Source: an uncultured Clostridia bacterium (GTDB lineage Bacteria > Bacillota > Clostridia > Oscillospirales > Acutalibacteraceae). From it: DNA of 13,380 nt. The stretch is taken from contig CANRDH010000028.1 in NCBI GenBank assembly GCA_947629295.1, positions 1 through 13,380 on the forward strand. Reading direction: 5' to 3'. Numbering within the stretch: position 1 is the stretch's first letter; every line of letters starts with the position of its first letter. Of the stretch, positions 1 to 5,035 are shown in pieces. The notes beneath the pieces are model-generated. The model was not told the origin of the DNA. It was given only the letters and a program-made list of their open reading frames with translations, and searched no databases. A program made the translations under genes and the position numbers.

Positions 1-165
1 TTCAGCGGAATACCATGCTACCAACTCACTCCACATCAAGCCGCTTTGCGGAATTGCCCTGTTATAAATCAAACATTCTTCGATTGAATCATAAATATAA
101 ATCCCTTTTTTCTCCGTATCCGAGTGTTCCACATTGATGATTTTATCACCCCAAAATCCAAAGAC
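1..165 (-). pseudogene. 3' part of an interrupted transglutaminase-like protein gene (runs off the window)
   Basis: The minus-strand frame is open from 165 to the window edge (55 codons). It reads VFGFWGDKIINVEHSD, then an EKKGIYIYDSIEE stretch. In the family of small transglutaminase-like proteins I recall, this is the part after the catalytic His: an aromatic-rich strand, an EHS-D/E motif holding the third catalytic residue, then a GIxxYDSxEE stretch. The matching first half, with Cys and His, is at 1296-1475. The last residues there (VHCY) join these in frame. The frame technically begins with an ATG at 192 preceded by a possible GGGAG site, but residues 1-9 from that ATG fall inside a terminator-like repeat and look like junction sequence. 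The family assignment is from motif memory and needs a profile search; the open frame is directly visible. Confidence 0.6.
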
Positions 166-173
166 ATATAAAA

Positions 174-244
174 AAAGAATTGAGTGCGCCATTTACTGCT
201 CCCGAAAATAATTTGTCGTTTTACTTTCGTACACTCAATTCTTT
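174..244 (-). terminator. Long inverted repeat with U-tract, probable terminator of the zinc-ribbon operon
   Basis: A perfect 13-bp inverted repeat has arms at 174-186 (AAAGAATTGAGTG) and 232-244 (CACTCAATTCTTT), separated by 45 bases. On the minus strand the distal arm is followed by further T residues, giving a run of seven T, as in a Rho-independent terminator. It lies 27 bases after the zinc-ribbon stop codon, so it is well placed to end that transcript. The loop is unusually long and contains a smaller CGAAA/TTTCG hairpin. It sits just inside the left boundary of the presumed insertion, so it may also be an end structure of the inserted unit. Confidence 0.55.
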
Positions 245-270
245 ATTTACTATAAAGTTTTATTCGGTTG

Positions 271-432
271 TTATGCTTTTTCCGATATGATTTTCAGTAT
301 TGTTATTTTGCCGTCCTTGATTTCGATTTGCAATTTCAATTTGCATTTGGGGCAATATATTTCCGCGTTTGAGCCGTCGCCCAACTTAAATAATTTATAC
401 CCACAATCGGGGCATACAATGTAGTTTGTCAT
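271..432 (-). CDS. Small zinc-ribbon protein (53 aa)
   Basis: The minus-strand frame starts at ATG 432 and ends at TAA 271-273. It encodes 53 residues with two knuckles, CPDC (residues 7-10) and CPKC (27-30), separated by 16 residues, so four cysteines can bind one zinc ion. The layout (CPxCG-K, a short linker, YCPKCK, then alternating hydrophobic/charged residues) resembles the cysteine-rich KTR-type proteins found on conjugative elements, but that is resemblance from memory only. The start codon overlaps the stop of the upstream hydrolase gene as ATGA, indicating translational coupling and probable co-expression. It is cytosolic with no signal peptide. The molecular role is unknown; nucleic-acid or protein binding is the usual guess for such ribbons. 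Confidence 0.7.
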   Translation of the reverse strand: MTNYIVCPDCGYKLFKLGDGSNAEIYCPKCKLKLQIEIKDGKITILKIISEKA

Positions 433-1238
433 AGGCTTTTCTCTTTATACGGGTTTATGTCTGCGGTTTTACAGAATATAAAACCTTTTTTGCGCCAATT
501 CGGGCTTTCATTTTTATGTCTAAAAGCAGTCAACGGCGACAGCACACCCGAATGAGCCGTAAATACTTTTTCGATTTTTAAGTCGGAACACAGTTTTTCT
601 AATTTTTCAAGAGATTGCATATTTAGTTTTGTATCGCTATTCCAAAAGTCATAGAAACAATAACCGCCGTTCTCGTTTGCAACAATACAATCACCCGAAA
701 AAAGCCATTTTTTATTGACGATATAAGCGGTGTGTCCAAGAGTATGACCGACAGTATATATCGCTTGAATTTCATAATTTCCGATAAAAACGCTTTCATT
801 ATTATTGATAGCAGTAAATTCACCGAGTTTTATCGGCAATTTGCATTTATGGAACAAAATCTTTTTTCGATAGTATTCACCCGTTAAATATTTGCTTTCT
901 TGTACGCCTAAATAAATTTTTGCGTTTGGGTAAATGGATTGCGAATGAATATCTATACCGCCCGCGTGGTCTATGTCTAAATGCGTTAAAAACACCGATT
1001 TTATTTCATTTGCCGATATACCGTATTGTGTTAATGCGGCGCGTATATTTCTACTGTTTTTATACCCGCTGTCGATTGCAATATAACCGTCCGTATCTTT
1101 TAGTAAAAAACAATTTACGTCTTTATCGCGCAAACATATAACGCCGTCGTATATTTGATTATTTAACGGGTTCCACATACCTTTGCCTTTTGTAATACGC
1201 GGTTTGATTTTTAAGCCGAAAAATTCAATTAAGTTCAT
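429..1238 (-). CDS. Metallo-beta-lactamase-fold hydrolase (269 aa)
   Basis: This is a predicted Zn-dependent hydrolase of the broad metallo-beta-lactamase superfamily; the substrate cannot be read from sequence. With the start at ATG 1238 the protein has 269 residues, normal for single-domain members. Metal ligands are visible in order: HLDIDH (86-91, Asp in place of the second His of HxHxDH), GHT with His165 in TVGHTLGHT, SGDC with Asp183, and TAHSG with His229. The frame continues upstream without a stop to 1652, but that extension encodes the Cys/His half of a transglutaminase-like protein and unrelated sequence. I therefore take the start at 1238, with an AAAAGGA site about 11 bases upstream. 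No signal peptide is seen. A fusion protein starting upstream is possible but less likely. Confidence 0.8.
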   Translation of the reverse strand: MNLIEFFGLKIKPRITKGKGMWNPLNNQIYDGVICLRDKDVNCFLLKDTDGYIAIDSGYKNSRNIRAALTQYGISANEIKSVFLTHLDIDHAGGIDIHSQSIYPNAKIYLGVQESKYLTGEYYRKKILFHKCKLPIKLGEFTAINNNESVFIGNYEIQAIYTVGHTLGHTAYIVNKKWLFSGDCIVANENGGYCFYDFWNSDTKLNMQSLEKLEKLCSDLKIEKVFTAHSGVLSPLTAFRHKNESPNWRKKGFIFCKTADINPYKEKSL

Positions 1239-1295
1239 TTTGAGCAAGTTCCTTTTCGTATTTTCGCAACTTTCTTTGTCATAATTTTTCTGCCG

Positions 1296-1475
1296 ATAAC
1301 AGTGTACAAGATATAAGTCATTTGGATAAGGGTTCTCTTTTGTAAAACCTCTGATACAAAAAGTCCTGCACGGAATACCGAGGCTCTCATAAATGTATTT
1401 GGATATATTTGCCTGTTCAAAGCAAGCGCCCAGCCGATTGCTTAACGAATCTTCTAACGACATTGTCCGATACAT
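1296..1475 (-). pseudogene. 5' part of an interrupted transglutaminase-like protein gene
   Basis: This minus-strand stretch encodes MYRTMSLEDS, then a GACFEQA motif with the presumed nucleophilic Cys, SLGIPCRTF, and YLVHCY with the presumed catalytic His. Papain-like transglutaminase folds use Cys-His-Asp/Glu, and the third residue is only found in the continuation at 1-165. Here the frame runs straight on into the leader and hydrolase gene of the inserted segment, so any product would be a chimera lacking the third catalytic residue. The true 5' end is uncertain. ATG 1475 has no good Shine-Dalgarno site, and the sequence upstream (to 1652) does not read like the same domain, so the gene may also be truncated at its start. 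It is probably non-functional as it stands. Confidence 0.6.
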
Positions 1476-1793
1476 TTCTTTGAACGCGCCAATCAGATGT
1501 GTAATTCCTGATTGATACCTTTCTGTGTGCTGGGTAAGGTTTTTGAACCTGAATAATACTCGCATCAAATTAAATGTATGGCTAAATGAGGACTGCTGCG
1601 AAGCAGACTGAATGCAAAACCGATAAGACACTGCATTGTGCCAGCTGGTCACACGTTGAACCTTTGCGAAGGATAAAATAGTTCTGTGTGCTTTAGAGGC
1701 AATCTTCCACCAAAGATTGCCTTTTGCAGAAGGCGTGAACAGATAAATACCCTCTGCGAAGGGCGGTCATGATTTTATTATGGGCAAAAAAAA
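1476..1793. other. Hairpin-rich stretch between the broken gene and tRNA-Pro, repeat or non-coding element
   Basis: No convincing gene lies here, although a minus-strand frame stays open to 1652. Visible structure includes CTGCT-GCGA-AGCAG (1593-1606, a GNRA loop on the plus strand), CCTT-TGCG-AAGG (1661-1672), a 9-bp stem GGCAATCTT/AAGATTGCC (1698-1706/1713-1721) followed by TTTT on the plus strand, GCCTT/AAGGC (1719-1734) and CCCT/AGGG (1750-1763). The heptamer TGCGAAG recurs at three of these loops (1597, 1665 and 1755). This is unlike the neighbouring intergenic DNA and would fit a palindromic repeat, a relic of a mobile element or a structured RNA. Confidence 0.4.
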
Positions 1794-1867
1794 TCGAGGT
1801 GACTGGATTCGAACCAGCGGCCTCTACGTCCCGAACGTAGCGCTCCACCAAGCTGAGCTACACCTCG
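1794..1867 (-). tRNA. tRNA-Pro (anticodon CGG)
   Basis: The minus strand folds as a standard cloverleaf. The acceptor stem is CGAGGTG/CACCTCG (1861-1867 with 1795-1801) with discriminator A at 1794. The D arm is GCTC/GAGC with a TTGG loop, the anticodon stem is CTACG/CGTAG with loop TTCGGGA giving anticodon CGG (codon CCG), and the T arm has TTCGAAT. CCA is not encoded; a run of T follows directly, which could end transcription. It is the second gene of a two-tRNA transcript. Confidence 0.95.
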
Positions 1868-1872
1868 TCTTA

Positions 1873-1904
1873 AATTAAGCCTTGAAATAATTCAAGGCTT
1901 AATT
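1873..1904 (-). repeat. 14-bp perfect hairpin between the two tRNAs
   Basis: The arms 1873-1886 (AATTAAGCCTTGAA) and 1891-1904 (TTCAAGGCTTAATT) pair perfectly around a 4-base loop. It starts one base after the CCA end of tRNA-Gln and ends five bases before tRNA-Pro. No T-run follows on the minus strand, so it does not look like an ordinary terminator. It may guide processing of the precursor. Confidence 0.7.
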
Positions 1905-1905
1905 A

Positions 1906-1979
1906 TGGTTGCGGAATAGGGATTCGAACCCCAACAAACAGAGTCAGAGTCTGTCGTGCTACCGTTACACAATTCCGCA
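1906..1979 (-). tRNA. tRNA-Gln (anticodon CTG)
   Basis: The minus strand gives acceptor stem TGCGGAA/TTCCGCA (1973-1979 with 1910-1916), discriminator A (1909) and an encoded CCA (1906-1908). The anticodon stem ACAGA/TCTGT encloses loop CTCTGAC, so the anticodon is CTG, reading CAG. The T arm has the usual GGTTCGAATCC. It is the first gene after the promoter at 2013-2041. Confidence 0.95.
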
Positions 1980-2012
1980 TTATTTAATTTTCTCTCGCTG
2001 AGAACGATACTA

Positions 2013-2041
2013 ATTATACAACCTTTCCGGATATTTGTCAA
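2013..2041 (-). promoter_or_regulatory. Consensus sigma-A promoter for the tRNA pair
   Basis: On the minus strand TTGACA (2036-2041) and TATAAT (2013-2018) are separated by exactly 17 bases, a perfect match to the housekeeping consensus. Transcription would begin near 2006, about 27 bases before tRNA-Gln. Confidence 0.85.
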
Positions 2042-2074
2042 GAGTTTTTTAAAAATAATATTGCGTTTATTTTA

Positions 2075-2482
2075 TTACCAGTCATCATAGCTTCCATAGG
2101 GATTTGATATAACATCGGAATATTCTTCCTCGGCCTCGGCTATAAGCTTTTTCACTGACGGAGAGTTAACGGCGTCCTTCTTTGAAATTATATAGTTGAA
2201 CACATCTTGAAGTGAAAGATTTTCTACAATGCTGATTATGGTATCCATAATATCATAGGATTTGAAATTTATTGCAGATAAAACGTATTCGCTGACCCTT
2301 TCTGAAATTTGGGGCGTAAGAAGCTCATAGGTATCCCATTGACGGTACGATAACTCATAAAGTTGTTTCAAAAGTTTCAGAGTTCTCGGTTTGTCTGAGA
2401 ATTTATCAAGAAATTCATTAAAATAAACTTCAAGTTCTTCCGGCTCCAAAGAATCAGAAAGACCCTTATAATCTACATACAT
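2075..2482 (-). CDS. Acidic hypothetical protein (135 aa)
   Basis: I do not recognise this protein. It starts at ATG 2482 with a good AAAGGCGG site 7 bases upstream. It appears soluble and mostly helical, with no signal peptide, membrane segment or metal-binding motif. The N-terminal third is rich in Glu and Leu (SLEPEELEVYFNEFLDKF), the centre has SYRQWDTYELL, and the C-terminus is acidic and ends in NPYGSYDDW. The gene lies between metK and the tRNAs on the same strand but is separated from metK by a terminator and 317 bases with promoters of its own, so it is probably a single-gene unit. The 3' end lies 34 bases before the tRNA promoter -35 box, without an obvious terminator. Confidence 0.75.
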   Translation of the reverse strand: MYVDYKGLSDSLEPEELEVYFNEFLDKFSDKPRTLKLLKQLYELSYRQWDTYELLTPQISERVSEYVLSAINFKSYDIMDTIISIVENLSLQDVFNYIISKKDAVNSPSVKKLIAEAEEEYSDVISNPYGSYDDW

Positions 2483-2540
2483 TCTTACACCGCCTTTAAT
2501 TCAGCCACGGACTGAAAAAGTAAGATTTACGCAAAAGAGC

Positions 2541-2568
2541 ATATGTTAAAATGCCCATTATAACATAT
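2541..2568 (-). promoter_or_regulatory. Operator-like inverted repeat over an extended -10 box
   Basis: Perfect 8-bp arms ATATGTTA (2541-2548) and TAACATAT (2561-2568) flank 12 bases. On the minus strand the upstream arm overlaps an extended -10 element, TGT-TATAAT (TATAAT at 2557-2562). This arrangement is typical of a repressor site. A weak -35 match (TCCAGA) lies 17 bases upstream. The leader to the 135-aa gene would be about 65-70 bases. Confidence 0.45.
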
Positions 2569-2596
2569 ATTGTTTACTGTCTGGATATATATAGAT

Positions 2597-2625
2597 ATTT
2601 TACAATAAATCTAAATATATTGCAA
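2597..2625 (-). promoter_or_regulatory. Second candidate promoter upstream of the 135-aa gene
   Basis: On the minus strand TTGCAA (2620-2625) and TAAAAT (2597-2602) are spaced by 17 bases, a good sigma-A match in very AT-rich DNA. Transcripts from here would run through the inverted repeat at 2541-2568. The rest of 2483-2799 holds no gene that I can see. Confidence 0.45.
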
Positions 2626-2699
2626 TACTTTTTTATCATTTTTTATATAAATTAACTCAAGCTTTTATTTTAACGGAGACGAATCAGCACGAAAAGCGA

Positions 2700-2749
2700 G
2701 TTTTTTACAATATACAGGATGGTTTTTAAGAATCCTGTACCCAAAAAAC
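2700..2749. repeat. Two-part hairpin flanked by T6 and A6 tracts
   Basis: The inner arms TACAGGAT (2713-2720) and ATCCTGTA (2732-2739) pair perfectly over an 11-base loop. The outer arms GTTTTTT (2700-2706) and AAAAAAC (2743-2749) also pair. The T tract precedes the stem on both strands, so it is not a normal terminator in either direction. It lies beyond the metK terminator. Confidence 0.5.
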
Positions 2750-2763
2750 AACTTAGTGAAACA

Positions 2764-2793
2764 ATAAAACGGAGTCCGGATTTACAGACTCCG
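2764..2793 (-). terminator. Intrinsic terminator of metK
   Basis: On the minus strand CGGAGTC (2793-2787) pairs with GACTCCG (2776-2770) over a 10-base loop. It is followed by TTTTATTG and lies 6 bases after the metK stop codon. Confidence 0.85.
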
Positions 2794-2799
2794 AATTAA

Positions 2800-3990
2800 T
2801 CACGCTTTTATACCTGTTGCTTTGAGAAGCGCCTCCGCCCTGTCGGTCTTCTCCCATGCTACGCCAAGATCCTCACGTCCCATATGTCCGTAAGCGGCAA
2901 GCCGGCGGTATATAGGCTTTTTAAGCCCCAGATCTCTTATAATAGCAGCCGGTCTGAGGTCGAATACTTTGCTTATAGCCTTTGAGAGAAGTTCATCGCT
3001 TACCTTACCTGTTCCAAAGGAATCCACCATTATGGAAACAGGCTTTGCAACACCTATTGCATATGAAAGCTGTATTTCACATTTGTCGGCAAGTCCTGCG
3101 GCTACCACATTCTTAGCCGCCCACCTTGCGGCATAAGCCGCGCTTCTGTCAACTTTTGTAGGATCTTTGCCTGAAAATGCTCCTCCTCCGTGTCTCGAAT
3201 AGCCTCCGTAGGTGTCCACAATTATCTTCCTGCCTGTCAGGCCCGTATCAGCCGCAGGACCACCCAATACAAATCTTCCCGTAGGATTGACGAATATTCT
3301 GGTTTTATCATCAATAAGATTAGAGGGTATTGAGGGGAATATCACATACTTTTTAAGATCCTCACGGATGGCTGCGGTATCTGCATCTTCCGAATGCTGA
3401 GTCGATACAAGAACGGTATCGATCCTTACAGGTTTGCCGTCCTCATATTCCACCGTCACCTGAGTTTTTCCGTCAGGGCGCAGATAGGTGAGAGTACCGT
3501 CCTTGCGTACATCCGCAAGCTTTTTTGCTATTTTATGTGCAAGGGAGATAGGCAGCGGCATAAGTTCGGGTGTTTCATTGCAGGCATAGCCGAACATTAT
3601 GCCCTGATCACCCGCGCCGATGATATTAAGCTGATCCTCTTCGCCCTCACGGTATTCATATGAAGCGTCAACGCCCATGCTGATATCGGGAGATTGGGAG
3701 TCTATTGAGGAAATAACGGCACAGGTGCTTCCGTTAAAGCCACATTCGGGTCTGTTATATCCTATATCATTTATAACATCTCTTGTTATTTTGTCAATAT
3801 CTGCATAGCAGCTTGTTGTTATCTCACCCATTACATGAATAAGTCCCGTTGTTGCCGTCACTTCGCAGGCAACATGAGCATCAGGGTCGGCACTTAAGAT
3901 ATTATCAAGTATCGCGTCGGATATCTGGTCGCATACCTTATCCGGATGTCCTTCTGTTACTGATTCTGATGTAAATAAAAACTTTGCCAT
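2800..3990 (-). CDS. metK: S-adenosylmethionine synthetase
   Basis: MetK makes S-adenosylmethionine from methionine and ATP, releasing phosphate and diphosphate, and supplies the methyl donor used by enzymes such as TrmB and MtaB elsewhere in this window. At 396 residues it is of normal length. It has EGHPDK with His15 near the N-terminus, the signature GAGDQGIMFGYA (125-136) and the phosphate-binding GGGAFSGKDPTKVDRS (268-283). The start at ATG 3990 is supported by an AAAGGAAG site 8 bases upstream. It is transcribed alone from a consensus promoter at 4081-4109 and ended by the terminator at 2764-2793. The 84-nt leader shows no SAM-I riboswitch core. Everything looks intact; the enzyme is cytosolic. 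Confidence 0.98.
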   Translation of the reverse strand: MAKFLFTSESVTEGHPDKVCDQISDAILDNILSADPDAHVACEVTATTGLIHVMGEITTSCYADIDKITRDVINDIGYNRPECGFNGSTCAVISSIDSQSPDISMGVDASYEYREGEEDQLNIIGAGDQGIMFGYACNETPELMPLPISLAHKIAKKLADVRKDGTLTYLRPDGKTQVTVEYEDGKPVRIDTVLVSTQHSEDADTAAIREDLKKYVIFPSIPSNLIDDKTRIFVNPTGRFVLGGPAADTGLTGRKIIVDTYGGYSRHGGGAFSGKDPTKVDRSAAYAARWAAKNVVAAGLADKCEIQLSYAIGVAKPVSIMVDSFGTGKVSDELLSKAISKVFDLRPAAIIRDLGLKKPIYRRLAAYGHMGREDLGVAWEKTDRAEALLKATGIKA

Positions 3991-4074
3991 TTATTATTCT
4001 TCCTTTCTGAAAATTACCGGTATCGTCGAAAACAAGCTTCCGGTTATTGTATGAATTATCCGGGTTGTTTTTAT
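3991..4074 (-). other. metK 5' leader with three CCGG motifs
   Basis: The predicted untranslated leader is about 84 bases. CCGG occurs at 4017-4020, 4040-4043 and 4060-4063. The first two allow an ACCGG/CCGGT stem of 5 bp, and the third could compete with either. The leader ends in the AAAGGAAG ribosome site. I see no conserved core of the SAM-I, SAM-II or S-MK riboswitches, but the alternative pairing may matter for regulation. Confidence 0.3.
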
Positions 4075-4080
4075 GAGGGT

Positions 4081-4109
4081 ATTATATCACCGCATAAAAC
4101 TTATGTCAA
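4081..4109 (-). promoter_or_regulatory. Consensus promoter of metK
   Basis: On the minus strand TTGACA (4104-4109) and TATAAT (4081-4086) have a 17-base spacer, a perfect sigma-A match. The expected start site is near 4074. Confidence 0.85.
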
Positions 4110-4165
4110 GACAGAAGGTACGTATTTCTGCTATGTTTGACAATACTCTGTCTGTTGTTTTCGGT

Positions 4166-4194
4166 TTGCAATACCTTGCGTAAAATGCTATACT
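4166..4194 (+). promoter_or_regulatory. Promoter of pnuC
   Basis: TTGCAA (4166-4171) and TATACT (4189-4194) are spaced by 17 bases. Transcription near 4201 leaves only about 18 bases before the ATG, with an AGGGGGGACGG ribosome site, so there is no room for a riboswitch. It is divergent from the metK promoter. Confidence 0.7.
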
Positions 4195-4218
4195 GTTGAA
4201 TACAGGGGGGACGGAATT

Positions 4219-4908
4219 ATGAAAAGAGAAAAACTCAGATATTTTTCTAAAGGAGAGGCAGTACTTTGGTTTTTGTCTATTCTGACTGTTATTGTATCAT
4301 TTGTCATATTTAACTCATCAAACTATCTCGCACTTACCGCGTCAATCATAGGGACGTCCTCGCTTATATTTTGTGCAAAGGGAAACCCTGTCGGACAGGC
4401 GCTTATGATTGTTTTCAGTGTGTTTTACGGTATAATTTCCTATTCGTTTTCGTATTACGGGGAAATGCTTACATATCTGGGAATGACGGCGCCAATGTCT
4501 GTTTTTTCACTTATCTCATGGATTAGAAATCCCTATGGTGAAAACCGAACGGAGGTAAAGGTTAATTCAATAAAAAAGTCCGAAGCGATATTTGCCTTTG
4601 CGCTTACCGCGGCGGTTACAGTGTTTTTTTATTTTGTGCTGAAATATTTTAATACGGCAAATCTCCGGCTGAGCACTGTATCGGTTATGACGAGCTTTCT
4701 TGCGGTATATCTCACATTCAGAAGAAGCCCTTGGTTTGCTTTGGTTTATGCTATGAATGATTTTATACTAATTATTCTATGGCTTCTGGCTTCATATGAA
4801 GACAGGTCATACATATCGGTAACGGTATGCTTTATGGTTTTCTTTATAAATGATTTATTTTGTTTCATAAGTTGGCTGAAAATGAAAAAGCGTCAGACAA
4901 AAGTCTGA
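4219..4908 (+). CDS. pnuC: PnuC-family nicotinamide riboside transporter
   Basis: PnuC proteins are membrane facilitators that take up nicotinamide riboside or related vitamins such as thiamine or riboflavin precursors in family variants, trapped inside by phosphorylation. The 229-residue length fits. It is strongly hydrophobic, with about seven or eight membrane segments between residues 12 and 220. The family-typical stretch YGEMLTYLGMTAP followed by SWIRNPY lies at about 80-105, and a YAMNDF motif precedes a hydrophobic helix at about 175-190. The start has a strong AGGGGGG site. The gene stands alone: its own promoter is upstream, and a hairpin covers its stop codon. Which vitamin it carries cannot be told from the window; no NAD-salvage or thiamine kinase gene is adjacent. 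Confidence 0.9.
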   Translation: MKREKLRYFSKGEAVLWFLSILTVIVSFVIFNSSNYLALTASIIGTSSLIFCAKGNPVGQALMIVFSVFYGIISYSFSYYGEMLTYLGMTAPMSVFSLISWIRNPYGENRTEVKVNSIKKSEAIFAFALTAAVTVFFYFVLKYFNTANLRLSTVSVMTSFLAVYLTFRRSPWFALVYAMNDFILIILWLLASYEDRSYISVTVCFMVFFINDLFCFISWLKMKKRQTKV

Positions 4909-4910
4909 CG
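4891..4910. repeat. Hairpin spanning the pnuC stop codon
   Basis: CGTCAGAC (4891-4898) and GTCTGACG (4903-4910) pair perfectly around AAAA. On the plus strand no T-run follows. On the minus strand the stem is followed by CTTTTTC, as if it were a terminator for antisense transcription. It may stabilise or end the pnuC message. Confidence 0.6.
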
Positions 4911-4926
4911 AAAGGTATATGCAGTC

Positions 4927-4955
4927 TTGAAAAAGGCTGCTGAAAATGTTATTAT
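4927..4955 (+). promoter_or_regulatory. Promoter of the ABC-F/mtaB unit
   Basis: TTGAAA (4927-4932) and TATTAT (4950-4955) are 17 bases apart, with TG at 4947-4948 making an extended -10 element. A start near 4962 gives a leader of about 74 bases. Confidence 0.6.
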
Positions 4956-5035
4956 GTTAGTGTTGCGGTAATAAAATTATGTTTAGTTGATAAAAGCTTT
5001 TTGTTTCGGAAAATAAAAAATTACAGGTGAAAAAT

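Larger units (their letters stand above)
166..1295 (-). mobile_element. Putative ~1.13-kb insertion carrying a hydrolase/zinc-ribbon operon
   Basis: This segment separates two in-frame halves of a transglutaminase-like gene. Each boundary has an ATA triplet on the plus strand (166-168 and 1296-1298), compatible with a 3-bp target duplication but short enough to be chance. The segment holds about 57 bases of leader, a metallo-beta-lactamase-fold gene, an overlapping zinc-ribbon gene and a large inverted repeat at its left end. The two extreme ends (TAAAAAAAG on the left; CGGCAGAAAA on the right, read inward) are not inverted repeats of each other. No transposase, integrase or reverse transcriptase is encoded, so this is not a recognisable insertion sequence. 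It could be a non-autonomous cassette or the product of illegitimate recombination. The exact ends are inferred from restoring the reading frame. Confidence 0.5.

Noticed and set aside
166..1295. Classical insertion sequence or group II intron
   Set aside because: There are no terminal inverted repeats, no transposase or reverse transcriptase, and no intron domain V-like hairpin that I can recognise.
429..1652. A 407-residue fusion of transglutaminase-like and hydrolase domains
   Set aside because: The continuation of the first domain is found at 1-165 in the same phase, and the hydrolase has a good internal start at 1238. The continuous frame is most simply an accident of the insertion.
1698..1725. 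Plus-strand intrinsic terminator (9-bp stem plus TTTT)
   Set aside because: No plus-strand gene lies upstream, and it is one of several hairpins in the same cluster, so I describe it as part of that element instead.
3991..4218. SAM-I type riboswitch upstream of metK
   Set aside because: The leader is only about 84 bases and lacks the conserved riboswitch core and a terminator with antiterminator.
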